From CAZMCC01 sp964564695 (GTDB lineage: Bacteria; Planctomycetota; Phycisphaerae; Phycisphaerales; UBA1924), in the NCBI GenBank assembly GCA_964564695.1, contig CAZMCC010000028.1, positions 1-38,149 of the forward strand: a stretch of DNA of 38,149 bases, in the 5' to 3' direction. The translations under genes and the position numbers were made by a program. A model generated the notes under the pieces. That model saw nothing but the letters and a program-made list of their open reading frames with translations. It did no database searches and had not been told where the DNA came from. How positions within the stretch are numbered: the stretch's first letter is position 1; every line of letters starts with the position of its first letter. Of this stretch, positions 28,891-37,653 are shown in pieces.

Positions 28891-30639
28891 GTGAGCCTGG
28901 GATCATCCCTTCAGATCGGACGCACGGCGCTGACCGCCAGCCAGATCGCGCTGCAGGTCACCGGCAACAACCTGGCGAACGCATCGACCATCGGGTATTC
29001 GCGCCAGCTCACCACGCTCACGCCCCAGGGCGGGTCGCGGTACGGGCAGGCGTACATCGGTCGCGGCGTGCAGGTGTCGGACGTGCGGCGCATGGCCGAC
29101 GACGCCCTCACTGCCCGGCTCCGGGGCGGCACGAGCAGCCACGCCGCGGCGAGCAACGACCTGACGCTCTTGTCGCAGATCGAGGGCGTGCTCAACGAGC
29201 TGACCGACGCGGACCTCTCGAGCGAGCTGGGCAAGTTCTTCAACTCCTGGAGCGAGCTGGGGAACAACCCATCGAGCGCCGGGTCGCGGTCGCTGGTGGT
29301 GCAGCAGGCGGGGACGCTCGGATCGTTCCTGCGGACGCTGCGGACGGACCTCGTGAACACGAGCCAGCAGATCGATCGCCAGCTCGCGGCGTCGGTGAGC
29401 CGTGCGGACGGACTGCTCACCGAGATCGCCCGGGTGAATCAGCAGGTCGCGGAGTCCGAGGGCGGCGGGGCGGTGGCGAACGACCTGCGTGACCGGCGTG
29501 ACCAGCTGCTGAGCCAGCTGAGCGAGATCATGGAGGTCACCACGCTCGAGCAGAACAGCGGCGCGGTGGACGTGCTCGTGGGTTCCACGCCGATCGTGCT
29601 CGGGAGCATGTCGCGCGGGCTCGAAATGGCGACGCGCCAGACTACGGACGGGCCGAAGACCTTCGTGAGCGTGCGGGCCAACGGGCAGGTGCTGCAGCCG
29701 ACGCCGGATGCCGGCACGGTGGGCTCGCTGCTCGCGCAGCGCGACGGCCTCGTGGATACCACGATCGACAAGCTCGACGGCATCGCTTCGCAGCTTATTT
29801 TCCAGGTGAACCGCGTGCACGCGACGGGCTACGGCGCCAGCGCGCTGACGACCCTGCGGTCGACCCGCACGATCGACCCGGGGAACACGGCCCTGGCGCT
29901 GAACGATCCGCAGAACACGTCGCTCGCGGGCCTGCCCTTCGCGCCCCGCAACGGCGGGTTCACGGTCACCGTCACCGACGCCGCGACCGGCGCCCAGACC
30001 ACGCGCCGGATCGAGGTCGACCTCGACGGTCTCACCGCGGCCGGCGCTCCCGGGTTCAGTGACGACACGTCGATCGAGGACATCGCGGCCCAGCTCGACG
30101 GCGTACCGAACCTGAACGCGTCGGTGAACCCGGACGGCACGCTGAGCATCTCGTCGGCCGCGGGGTACAACTTCGGCTTCAGCGAAGACTCGTCTGATGC
30201 GCTTGCGGTCCTCGGGGTGAACACGTTCTTCACCGGGGAAGACGCCGCGAACATCAGCGTCCGGGGCGAGCTGGCGAGCAACCCCGGCCTGCTCAACGCC
30301 GGCGGGATGGTCGGGGGCGAGCCCTCGGACAATGCGTCGGCGCTCGCTGTGTCGGCCCTGCGCGACCTGGGGCTCGACGGCCTGGGCGGGCGATCGATCA
30401 GCGATTCGTGGCAGGACGAGGTGCAGTCGATCGGTCTCCGCACCGACGCGGCCAAGACCCGCACCGACGCGACGCTGCTCGTGAGGCAGAACCTCGAGGC
30501 CCAGCGCACGGCGATTTCGGGCGTGAACGTCGATGAAGAGGCGATCAACCTCCTGACGTATCAGCGCCAGTACCAGGGCGCCGCCCGGTTCATCTCCGTG
30601 GTGGATGAGCTGACGCAGACGCTGATCAATCTGGTGTAA
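28891..30639 (+). CDS. flgK: Flagellar hook-filament junction protein FlgK
   Basis: The 582-residue protein starts at GTG 28891 after AAGGAGG. The N-terminal D0 region SLQIGRTALTASQIALQVTGNNLANASTIGYSRQ includes the NNLANASTIGYSRQ signature. DLRDRRDQLLSQLSEIMEV and the C-terminal VNVDEEAINLLTYQRQYQGAARFISVVDELTQTLINLV are typical of FlgK. Length is close to E. coli FlgK (547). The protein caps the hook and receives FlgL. It ends the flgF-flgK run; flgL has its own promoter after a 144-base gap. Confidence 0.93.
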   Translation: MSLGSSLQIGRTALTASQIALQVTGNNLANASTIGYSRQLTTLTPQGGSRYGQAYIGRGVQVSDVRRMADDALTARLRGGTSSHAAASNDLTLLSQIEGVLNELTDADLSSELGKFFNSWSELGNNPSSAGSRSLVVQQAGTLGSFLRTLRTDLVNTSQQIDRQLAASVSRADGLLTEIARVNQQVAESEGGGAVANDLRDRRDQLLSQLSEIMEVTTLEQNSGAVDVLVGSTPIVLGSMSRGLEMATRQTTDGPKTFVSVRANGQVLQPTPDAGTVGSLLAQRDGLVDTTIDKLDGIASQLIFQVNRVHATGYGASALTTLRSTRTIDPGNTALALNDPQNTSLAGLPFAPRNGGFTVTVTDAATGAQTTRRIEVDLDGLTAAGAPGFSDDTSIEDIAAQLDGVPNLNASVNPDGTLSISSAAGYNFGFSEDSSDALAVLGVNTFFTGEDAANISVRGELASNPGLLNAGGMVGGEPSDNASALAVSALRDLGLDGLGGRSISDSWQDEVQSIGLRTDAAKTRTDATLLVRQNLEAQRTAISGVNVDEEAINLLTYQRQYQGAARFISVVDELTQTLINLV

Positions 30640-30751
30640 GACTTCGCACTCAAACGAATCGTGCCACGGATTGGCTGCTCGGAGCCAGCCCGTGTCTTGT
30701 ATTGATGAGGTTGAGAGAAAGAGCGCGGCTTGGTGCAAGGCCACCAGGCCG

Positions 30752-30766
30752 TGGCACGACGATTGC
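30752..30766 (+). promoter_or_regulatory. Sigma-54-type promoter of flgL
   Basis: TGGCACG (30752-30758), ACGA and TTGC (30763-30766) match the -24/-12 sigma-54 consensus fully, 17 bases before ATG 30784. Predicted initiation near 30778 leaves a very short leader. A bacterial enhancer-binding activator would be needed; no gene for one is in the window. Confidence 0.75.
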
Positions 30767-30783
30767 GACGGTGATAGCGAGCC

Positions 30784-32838
30784 ATGACTTCTCTCCCCGC
30801 GAACATCTCGCGCGTCCCCAACAGCCTGTCGGCGCAGCTGTTCCTCGCGAACATCACGCGTTCGAGCCTGGGCCTGTTGCAGGTGCAGACGCAGATGGCG
30901 ACCGGGCGCGCGGTGAATCGCGTGTCGGACGACGCCATCAAGGCCGCGGCCATCAGCTCGCTGCACGACCGCCTCGGCGCCGCGCAGCAGCGTCTGAATA
31001 ACCTCGACCTCGCCGGGACCGTCGTCGACATGCTCGATTCGAGCATCGGCAACGCCAACGAGCTGGTCCTCGAGGCCAAGTCGATCGCCATGAGCCAGAT
31101 CGGCATCACCTCCGATGCCTCCACGCGGGCCAACCAGGCCACCGTCATCGATTCGATGATCGCCCAGGTCGTCGAGCTCGCCAACCGCCAGACCAACGGC
31201 GTGCACATCTTCGGCGGCGCGACCGCGATGCGCCGGCCCATCGAGGCCGTCGGTCTCGGGTTCCGCTACGTCGGGCGCGGCTCGGGGATGGTCACCGACC
31301 TGGGCCTGGGCGAACAGATCCCGCTCACGATGGGCGCAGAGAATGCGCTGGGTGAGACGGCCGCACGCCGCCCCAGCCAGCTCGACCTCGATGCCGACCT
31401 TACCGCGCAAACCCGGCTCGCCGACCTGCAGGGGACGCGCGGCCTGGGCATCGCGCTGGGCAACGTCAGCTTCAGCTTCGACGGCGGCCCGTCCGCGCTG
31501 GTGGGCCTCACCGGGGCCGACACCGCGGGCGACGTCGCTGAGCTCATCTCGGCCGCGATCGGCCAGTATGAGACCGCTAACGGCGTGACCATCCTCGGGC
31601 CCGGCGGCGTCAGCATCGGCGCCGACGGGATCTCGATCGATGTCGTCGCCAGTGGTGGGGGGCCCGATCCGCGGCTTTCGTTCAGCGACATCGGCACCGG
31701 CACTTCCGGCGCCGACCTGGGCCTCACGCAGGTGCCGTTCGAGGCGACCAGCGCCGCCGGCGCCGACATGGACCCGAAACTGACGTGGCTCACGCCGCTG
31801 TCGGCCCTGCCGGGTGCGACGCTCCCGCTCGGATCGGTGCGTGTGCGGTTCACGCGCGACAGCTCGTCCCAGGTCTCGGACGTCGATCTCTCCACCTGCC
31901 AGACCCTCAACGACGTGCGGAACGCGATCACCTCGCGGGTCCCGGGCGTTCGGATCGAGCTGACCAGCGATGGACGCGGCCTGAGCGTCGTCAACGAGGT
32001 CTCCGGCCCCAGCCTTTCCATCGAGGAAATCCCCGGCGGCACGACCGCGAGCCAGCTCGGCATCCGCAGCGCGACCGCACAGAACCTGACTTCGCAGCTC
32101 AACAACGGGCGGGGCGTGCGGATCGTGGACGGAGCCACCGATCCGGTCTCCGGAGCGCCCGATCCGGCCCGCAATGTCGACTTCGTGATCAACCTCGCCA
32201 GCGGAGAGGAGGTCAGCGTCGACCTGCGTCCCAGCGACCTGACCACCATGCAGGGCGTGATCGACCGCATCAACGCGACGATCGCGGCCGGCGAGGCCGA
32301 CGGCTCGATCCCCGCGGGGGTCGTGCGCGCACAGTTTGCCGACGGGCCCAACGCCCTCGCCCTGGTCGACCTCGCGGGCGCCGGGGCGATCACCATCGAG
32401 AAGCGCAACAACTCCGCGGCGGCCCAGGACCTCGGGCTGCTCGACGCCAACTGGGACGTTGCCAGCGCAACCTTCGTCGCGCAGGACCGCTCGGGCCTGC
32501 GCGTCAACAGCCTGCTGACCAAGCTCATGGACCTGCGGGGGGCTCTCCAGCGGGACGACAGCGACGGCATCTCGATTGCTGCTGAGGATCTTGAGTCGAG
32601 TGTCGACGCCCTCGCGTCGGCCCGGGCCCTGGCGGGTGTGTACGCCAACCGGATCGGCGGAGCGAAGGTGCGTCAGGAAGATCAGATCACGTTCGACGAG
32701 ACGGTGCGGTCGAAGCTGCAGGACCTTGATTTCGCGGAGGCTTCGATCCGCTTCAGCCAGCTGCAGACGCAGCTGCAGGCGGGACTCCAGACGGCCGCCC
32801 AGGCCCAGTCCCGCACGCTGCTCGACTTCCTCGGCTAG
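30784..32838 (+). CDS. flgL: Flagellar hook-filament junction protein FlgL, enlarged
   Basis: The 684-residue protein has flagellin-like termini: SRVPNSLSAQLFLANITRSSLGLLQVQTQMATGRAVNRVSDDAIKAAAIS at the start and EDQITFDETVRSKLQDLDFAEASIRFSQLQTQLQAGLQTAAQAQSRTLLDFLG at the end. The NITRSS...QTQMATGR pattern identifies FlgL rather than FliC. The middle (about 200-610) is much longer than in E. coli FlgL (317 total) and holds several repeated strands like SLSIEEIPGGTTASQLGIRS and VDFVINLASGEEVSVDL, resembling flagellin_IN modules. The extra domains probably project from the junction. It is expressed from the sigma-54-type promoter. Confidence 0.85.
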   Translation: MTSLPANISRVPNSLSAQLFLANITRSSLGLLQVQTQMATGRAVNRVSDDAIKAAAISSLHDRLGAAQQRLNNLDLAGTVVDMLDSSIGNANELVLEAKSIAMSQIGITSDASTRANQATVIDSMIAQVVELANRQTNGVHIFGGATAMRRPIEAVGLGFRYVGRGSGMVTDLGLGEQIPLTMGAENALGETAARRPSQLDLDADLTAQTRLADLQGTRGLGIALGNVSFSFDGGPSALVGLTGADTAGDVAELISAAIGQYETANGVTILGPGGVSIGADGISIDVVASGGGPDPRLSFSDIGTGTSGADLGLTQVPFEATSAAGADMDPKLTWLTPLSALPGATLPLGSVRVRFTRDSSSQVSDVDLSTCQTLNDVRNAITSRVPGVRIELTSDGRGLSVVNEVSGPSLSIEEIPGGTTASQLGIRSATAQNLTSQLNNGRGVRIVDGATDPVSGAPDPARNVDFVINLASGEEVSVDLRPSDLTTMQGVIDRINATIAAGEADGSIPAGVVRAQFADGPNALALVDLAGAGAITIEKRNNSAAAQDLGLLDANWDVASATFVAQDRSGLRVNSLLTKLMDLRGALQRDDSDGISIAAEDLESSVDALASARALAGVYANRIGGAKVRQEDQITFDETVRSKLQDLDFAEASIRFSQLQTQLQAGLQTAAQAQSRTLLDFLG

Positions 32839-33002
32839 CCGCCGGGTGAGGGCGATTGATGGAAGATCTCCCGGGAGGGCCCTCTTCCCGGGATGGGCGA
32901 TTCCGCCGTCGGCCGCGGACCGCCCAGGACAGGAAGTCCCCCGTGCACGGTGCGCGGGCGATTTCGGTGGAACCAACTGGCCGAGTGGACGGAGTCCGCG
33001 AC

Positions 33003-33452
33003 ATGCAGGTGCAGACGAGCCGATTCGGGACGATTTCGATCCCGGAAGACCGCGTGATCAACTTTCCCAAGGGTCTCCTCGGGTTCGGCGAGCACCGGCG
33101 CTATTGCCTGCTCGAGCCGACCGACGAGGCCTGCTTCTTCTGGCTGCAGTCGCTGGACGACCCGGATCTGGCGTTCGTGATCACCGATCCGACGATGTTC
33201 ATCGGTGACTACAACGTTCCGATCCGCGAGGAGCAGATGAGCGAGCTCAAGCTCGGCACGCTCACGGACGCGCAGGTGTTCGTGATCGTGAACAAGGTTG
33301 ACCAGGTCCTCACGGGCAATTTCCAGGGCCCGCTGGTCATCAACACGCTCAACAAGCAGGGCGAGCAGTTCGTGCTCGCGGAAAAGCGGTGGACGACCCG
33401 TCAGCCGCTGGTCCGCCTGGGCGAGCAGCTCCGCCCGGCCAAATCGGCCTAA
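33003..33452 (+). CDS. fliW: FliW, flagellar assembly factor and CsrA antagonist
   Basis: The 149-residue protein starts at ATG 33003, where homology begins; the frame is open further upstream with unrelated composition. FliW motifs are clear: MQVQTSRFGTISIPEDRVINFPKGLLGFGEHRRYCLLEP, FFWLQSLDDPDLAFVITDP and VIVNKVD. The C-terminal part reads GPLVINTLNKQGEQFVLAEKRWTTRQPL. FliW binds CsrA allosterically and also binds flagellin, so that flagellin translation is linked to export. csrA follows 161 bases later and two flagellin genes follow that, the classic arrangement. Confidence 0.92.
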   Translation: MQVQTSRFGTISIPEDRVINFPKGLLGFGEHRRYCLLEPTDEACFFWLQSLDDPDLAFVITDPTMFIGDYNVPIREEQMSELKLGTLTDAQVFVIVNKVDQVLTGNFQGPLVINTLNKQGEQFVLAEKRWTTRQPLVRLGEQLRPAKSA

Positions 33453-33613
33453 CCCATCGTCGCGCATCTTTAGCGACGTGTTCTTCTCACGCTTCGAACG
33501 GCCCCGGCAATCGCACGCGCAAGCGCTGCGCCAGTCGCGGGAAACCACTTTGTACGACCATCAGCCCGAGAAGGGCCGCGGATCGTCCGCGCCCCTCGGA
33601 AGGAGCCTCCGGC

Positions 33614-34027
33614 ATGCTGGTGCTCTCCAGGCAGAGAGATGAAACGATCATGATCGGCGACGAGATTGAAATCACCGTCGTCGACATCCGCGGGGACAAG
33701 GTCCGACTGGGCATCAACGCCCCGAACCGGATCGCCGTCCACCGCAAAGAGGTCTATGACGCCATCCGGGACGAGAACGAGCGGGCCGCAAGCCTGCGCG
33801 ACCAGCTCGCCCCGACCGACTTCGACGTGCTCCGGCGGGCCATCGCCCCGGGGCCGGCGAAGAGCCCGGCCCGGGAACGGGCCAGGTTGATCGCGACCAC
33901 CCCTACCCCTTCCTCTACAGGCCTTTGTACCCCCTCCCACACCCTCAATGCCATGAGCCCGCAGCAGCGCGGGCGGGGCAACGCGGGGACGGGCGGGAAT
34001 CCCGGTGGGATCGCGAAGTCGGCGTAA
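33614..34027 (+). CDS. csrA: CsrA, RNA-binding regulator with long C-terminal tail
   Basis: ATG 33614 has AAGGAG nine bases upstream and opens the CsrA core: MLVLSRQRDETIMIGDEIEITVVDIRGDKVRLGINAPNRIAVHRKEVYDAIRDEN (about residues 1-55), with the RNA-contact residues of strand 1 and the VHRKEV segment. CsrA proteins are usually 60-75 residues; this one has 137. The extra tail contains a possible helix (DFDVLRRAIAP), then a basic Pro/Ala/Arg-rich stretch and a Gly/Asn-rich end, likely disordered. CsrA represses flagellin translation by covering the ribosome binding site; FliW relieves this. The tail could be the FliW-contact extension in enlarged form. Confidence 0.85.
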   Translation: MLVLSRQRDETIMIGDEIEITVVDIRGDKVRLGINAPNRIAVHRKEVYDAIRDENERAASLRDQLAPTDFDVLRRAIAPGPAKSPARERARLIATTPTPSSTGLCTPSHTLNAMSPQQRGRGNAGTGGNPGGIAKSA

Positions 34028-34040
34028 ACACAGAACTGTT

Positions 34041-34055
34041 TGGCACGGGGCTTGC
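34041..34055 (+). promoter_or_regulatory. Sigma-54-type promoter of first flagellin gene
   Basis: TGGCACG (34041-34047), GGGC, TTGC (34052-34055) is a perfect -24/-12 sigma-54 match, 118 bases before ATG 34174, giving a leader of about 105 nt from a start near 34067. Confidence 0.75.
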
Positions 34056-34069
34056 GAAGTGAACCCCGT

Positions 34070-34170
34070 GTCCTCGATCGAGGACCTGACGTAGTTAGTG
34101 CCCAAGGCCCGCGTGGCGGACCCCATGCGGGCAACGGACTGAACGGCTTTCGACGCAATCACGGAGGATT
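34070..34170 (+). promoter_or_regulatory. Flagellin 1 leader with CsrA-type GGA sites
   Basis: The leader has the perfect palindrome GTCCTCGATCGAGGAC (34070-34085). ACGGA occurs at 34134-34138 and again at 34161-34165, 27 nt apart, the second within ACGGAGGATT just before the start codon. CsrA dimers bridge two such ANGGA sites, and the second overlaps the ribosome binding site, so translational repression is expected. Confidence 0.6.
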
Positions 34171-34173
34171 GCC

Positions 34174-35709
34174 ATGACCCGGATCAACTCGAACATCCCC
34201 TCCATGACCGCTCGGGCGAATCTCACCCGGGCCAATGAAGACCTGACTGTCCGCCTCCAGCGGCTCAGCACGGGTCTTGCGATCAACCGCGGGGCGGACA
34301 ACCCCGCAGGCCTGATCGTCTCGGAGCGGATCCGCTCGGAGATCTCTGGACTCAACCAGGCGGTGAACAACTCCGAACGAGCCTCGTCGGTCATCGCGAC
34401 CACCGAAGGCTCGCTCGCGGAAGTCTCCGACCTCTTGAGCTCGCTCAAGGCCCTGGTCGTGGAGGCCGCCAACACCGGCGCCCTCTCCGACGAGGAGCGA
34501 GCGGCGAACCAGCTCCAGATCGACTCGGCCATCGAGTCCATCACCCGAATCAGCAACCAGGCGAGCTTCGGCGGCCTCAAGCTGCTGAACGGCTCGCTCG
34601 ACTACGTTCTCTCGGGCATGGCGACCTCCGCCGTGGCCAAGGCGAACGTCTTCGGCGTCAACTTCGCCGGCCAGCAGAACGTGCAGGTCGACGTGACCAC
34701 CATCGCCAGTGCACAGACCGCGGGACTCTTCCTCCGCGGCGACTACTCCAACGCCGTCTTCAACGGTACGCTCCAGTCGTCGGTGACCCTTGAGTTCGCG
34801 GGCGCCACCGGCGTGCAGGTGCTCCAGTTCTTCTCGGGCGCCACGCTCAACTCGGTCGTGCAGGCCGTCAACCAGTTCACCCAGGCCACCGGCGTCGTCG
34901 CCCGCCTGCTGAACCCGGCGGACGCGGCCAGCGGCATGGTGTTCGAGTCGAGCGAGCTGGGCTCCAAGTCCTTCTGCTCGGTGCAGAAGCTCTCGGGGGG
35001 CACCTTCTTCAACACTTACGAGGCGACCAACAACACCGCGATGCCCGCCGGCTTCTCCTTCTCGACCTTCCCCGGCGCGAACCTCTCGGCCTCGAGCCGC
35101 GACGAGGGACGCGACATCACCGCGGTCGTCAACGGGGCTCTGGGCACCGGCGACGGCACCACCGTCAGCCTCCAGAACAGCACGTCGCTCTCGCTCGAGC
35201 TGCTCCTCTCCGAAGACTTCGCCACCCGCAACGGCGCGACAACCACCTTCTATGTGACCGGCGGCGGCGCCACCTACCAGCTCGGCGGGCAGGTCAACAC
35301 CACCCAGCAGATCAACATCGGCGTGCAGTCGGTGGCCGCGAGCCGCCTGGGCGGCACGCTCATCGGGAACGAGGTCCAGTTCCTCTCGACGATCAAGTCG
35401 GGCGGGGCGAACGACCTGCGGTCGCGCAACTTCGAGAGCGCAAGCAAGATCCTCGACTCCGCCCTCGACGAGATCTCCGTCATCCGCGGGCGGCTGGGCG
35501 CCTTCGAGAAGAACACGATCCAGACCAACGTCCGGTCGGCGCAGACGGCGATCGAGAACCTCACCGCGAGCGAATCGCGCATCCGCGACGCCGACTTCGC
35601 CAAGGAAACCAGCGCCCTGACGCGTTCGCAGATCCTCACCAGTGCCGGCACCTCGGCCCTGGCCCTGGCGAACCAGCAGAGCCAGCAGGTCCTCCAGCTG
35701 CTCGGCTGA
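34174..35709 (+). CDS. fliC: Flagellin 1
   Basis: The 511-residue protein has canonical flagellin ends. The N-terminus is MTRINSNIPSMTARANLTRANEDLTVRLQRLSTGLAINRGADNPAGLIVSERIRSEI and the C-terminus is IRGRLGAFEKNTIQTNVRSAQTAIENLTASESRIRDADFAKETSALTRSQILTSAGTSALALANQQSQQVLQLLG. The central part (about 145-440) is a Flagellin_IN-type variable region with YQLGGQVNTTQQINIGVQSVAASRLGG; it contains one Cys (KSFCSVQ), uncommon in flagellins. It follows a sigma-54-type promoter and CsrA-site leader, and is related at both ends to the 36068 flagellin, with a diverged middle. It forms the flagellar filament. Confidence 0.93.
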   Translation: MTRINSNIPSMTARANLTRANEDLTVRLQRLSTGLAINRGADNPAGLIVSERIRSEISGLNQAVNNSERASSVIATTEGSLAEVSDLLSSLKALVVEAANTGALSDEERAANQLQIDSAIESITRISNQASFGGLKLLNGSLDYVLSGMATSAVAKANVFGVNFAGQQNVQVDVTTIASAQTAGLFLRGDYSNAVFNGTLQSSVTLEFAGATGVQVLQFFSGATLNSVVQAVNQFTQATGVVARLLNPADAASGMVFESSELGSKSFCSVQKLSGGTFFNTYEATNNTAMPAGFSFSTFPGANLSASSRDEGRDITAVVNGALGTGDGTTVSLQNSTSLSLELLLSEDFATRNGATTTFYVTGGGATYQLGGQVNTTQQINIGVQSVAASRLGGTLIGNEVQFLSTIKSGGANDLRSRNFESASKILDSALDEISVIRGRLGAFEKNTIQTNVRSAQTAIENLTASESRIRDADFAKETSALTRSQILTSAGTSALALANQQSQQVLQLLG

Positions 35710-35774
35710 TCCCCCCCCCCCACCCTCGAACCGGGGCGGATAAAGCCGCAAGCGTCGAAATAACCATTCACACG

Positions 35775-35813
35775 CCAGGCCCGCGAGCACCCGCTCGCGG
35801 GCCTGGTGCGTTT
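35775..35813 (+). terminator. Terminator after flagellin 1
   Basis: CCAGGCCCGCGAGC (35775-35788) pairs perfectly (14 bp) with GCTCGCGGGCCTGG (35793-35806) around ACCC, followed by TGCGTTT. It separates transcripts of the two flagellins. Confidence 0.75.
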
Positions 35814-36067
35814 GTGCGGGCGCTCCTTTCACTTCACTCGGGTGTGACCCTCAACGCTGCCCGCGGGGATTCCGATTCCCTTGGCGGATCGGGCTGCAGC
35901 CGCGCAGACCCGGTCTCTTCTCCCGCCCGGTACGGATGCCGGGCGACGTTGGGCCACGGACCTGCCCACGAAAACGAGAACCCACAGGCGCGGCGTGGAC
36001 GCATCCGGGGCACACCCACAAACGGCCCCCGCCACGACCGCATGGTCGAGCATCACGGAGGATCTCA
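35814..36067 (+). promoter_or_regulatory. Flagellin 2 upstream region
   Basis: No gene. ACGGA (36055-36059) within ATCACGGAGGAT repeats the CsrA-type site and ribosome binding site of flagellin 1 almost exactly. No sigma-54 box and no convincing sigma-28 box was found, so the promoter is unassigned. Otherwise nothing is seen in this stretch. Confidence 0.5.
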
Positions 36068-37582
36068 ATGAGCCGGATTAACACGAACGTTCAGTCGTTG
36101 ATTGCCAGCCGCGTGCTTGGCCAGAACAACATGGGGCTGAGCCAGTCGCTCGAGCGTCTGAGCACGGGCCTTCGCATCAACCGCGGTAAGGACGACCCCG
36201 CGGGTCTCATCGCGTCGGAAAACCTGCGCGGCGAGAAGGCCGCCATCAACTCGGCGATGTCCAACGCCGAGCGCGCCAACCAGGTCGCGAACATCGCCGA
36301 AGGCGGTCTGCAGGAAGTCTCCACCCTGCTCACCGACCTGCAGGGCCTCGTCACCGCGACGGCCAACACCGCGGGCCTGAGCAAGGAGGAAAAGGAAGCG
36401 AACCAGCTCCAGATCGACTCGATCCTCCAGACGATCGACCGCATCTCGGGCGCCACCAGCTTCCAGGGCATCAAGCTCCTCAACGGCAACTACGACTACC
36501 AGGCCTCCAACGTCGGCACCGGCGTCTCCGACTTCCGCGTCAACGCCGCGAAGATCGAGAACGGCGCGGACCTCGACGTCCAGGCCCTCATCACGACCTC
36601 GGCCCAGAAGGCCGGCCTGTTCATGAGCTTCGGCGGCGCGCTGGACCTCGGCGGTGCGACGAGTTCGTTCGTCATCGAGATCTCGGGCGCCAAGGGCTCC
36701 CGCCAGCTCCAGTTCGCCTCGGGCACCTCGGTCGCCTCGATCGTCAGTACCATCAACACGTTCACCGACGTGACCGGCCTCACGGCCACCGCGTCGAGCA
36801 CCACCGGCGTCAAGCTCACTTCCACCGAGTTCGGCTCCGACGCCTTCGTCAGCGTCAAGATCGTCGACGACGGCGGCATCGGCAGCTCGGGCACCGGCAT
36901 CCGCCAGCTCGACGCTCAGAACTTCAACACCGCCTCCGGCTCCGCGACCGCCTTCAGCGCCGCCTCCAACGGCATCCGCGACACCGGGCAGGACATCGGC
37001 GTCACCATCAACGGCATCGCCGCCACGAGCAACGGCAAGACCGCCCGCATCAACACCGACTTCCTCAACGTCGAGATGACCTTCACCGACGCCAGCGCCG
37101 TCAAGACCGGCGGCACCAGCGTCATCGACGCCTTCACGATCGACGGCGGCGGCGCCGACTTCCAGCTCGCCGGCCAGGTCAACATCGGCTCCAAGGTCTC
37201 CATGGGCATCGGCGACGTCGCCGCCCGAAAGCTCGGCAACTCGACCACCGGCTTCCTCTCCGACCTCGCCAGCGGCAAGGGTCTCAACGTCGTCGACGGC
37301 AACCTCACGGACGCCCAGAACGCCGTCTCCGAGGCCGTCAAGCAGATCACCGGCATCCGTGGTCGCCTGGGCGCCTTCCAGCGGAACACCGTTGGTGCGA
37401 CCATCCGCAGCCTCGGCATCTCCCTTGAGAACACCGCGGCCGCCGAGAGCGTCATCCGCGACGCCGACTTCGCGACCGAAACCGCGGGCCTCACCCGCAA
37501 CCAGATCCTCGCCCAGGCGTCGACCAACGTCCTCGCCATGGCGAACAGCCAGCCGCAGTCGGCCCTGTCCCTGCTCGGCTAA
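36068..37582 (+). CDS. fliC: Flagellin 2
   Basis: The 504-residue protein opens with MSRINTNVQSLIASRVLGQNNMGLSQSLERLSTGLRINRGKDDPAGLIASENLRGEKAAI. It closes with VRQITGIRGRLGAFQRNTVGATIRSLGISLENTAAAESVIRDADFATETAGLTRNQILAQASTNVLAMANSQPQSALSLLG, apart from small differences at the join of these segments. A Flagellin_IN-like middle lies between. ATG 36068 follows ACGGAGGAT; upstream in-frame codons are leader. It differs from flagellin 1 mainly in the centre. Two filament subunits may make spatially distinct segments or allow switching. A terminator follows. Confidence 0.93.
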   Translation: MSRINTNVQSLIASRVLGQNNMGLSQSLERLSTGLRINRGKDDPAGLIASENLRGEKAAINSAMSNAERANQVANIAEGGLQEVSTLLTDLQGLVTATANTAGLSKEEKEANQLQIDSILQTIDRISGATSFQGIKLLNGNYDYQASNVGTGVSDFRVNAAKIENGADLDVQALITTSAQKAGLFMSFGGALDLGGATSSFVIEISGAKGSRQLQFASGTSVASIVSTINTFTDVTGLTATASSTTGVKLTSTEFGSDAFVSVKIVDDGGIGSSGTGIRQLDAQNFNTASGSATAFSAASNGIRDTGQDIGVTINGIAATSNGKTARINTDFLNVEMTFTDASAVKTGGTSVIDAFTIDGGGADFQLAGQVNIGSKVSMGIGDVAARKLGNSTTGFLSDLASGKGLNVVDGNLTDAQNAVSEAVKQITGIRGRLGAFQRNTVGATIRSLGISLENTAAAESVIRDADFATETAGLTRNQILAQASTNVLAMANSQPQSALSLLG

Positions 37583-37616
37583 GCGACCCCGCTGGAGTAC
37601 TTGAGAGATCCTTCGA

Positions 37617-37650
37617 GCCGCCCCGGGTAAATCCGGGGCGGCTTTTGTAT
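37617..37650 (+). terminator. Terminator after flagellin 2
   Basis: GCCGCCCCGG (37617-37626) pairs with CCGGGGCGGC (37633-37642) around GTAAAT and is followed by TTTTGTATTTT. A clear intrinsic terminator closing the flagellar cluster. Confidence 0.9.
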
Positions 37651-37653
37651 TTT

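Noticed and set aside
28903..32976. A 1357-codon open frame on the minus strand across flgK and flgL
   Set aside because: It is antisense to two unmistakable flagellar genes. High GC leaves such frames open, and its translation is Arg/Gly/Val-rich without domains.
35710..36067. Sigma-28 promoter for the second flagellin
   Set aside because: TAAAGCCG at about 35740 has no correctly spaced -10 box, so I could not support it.
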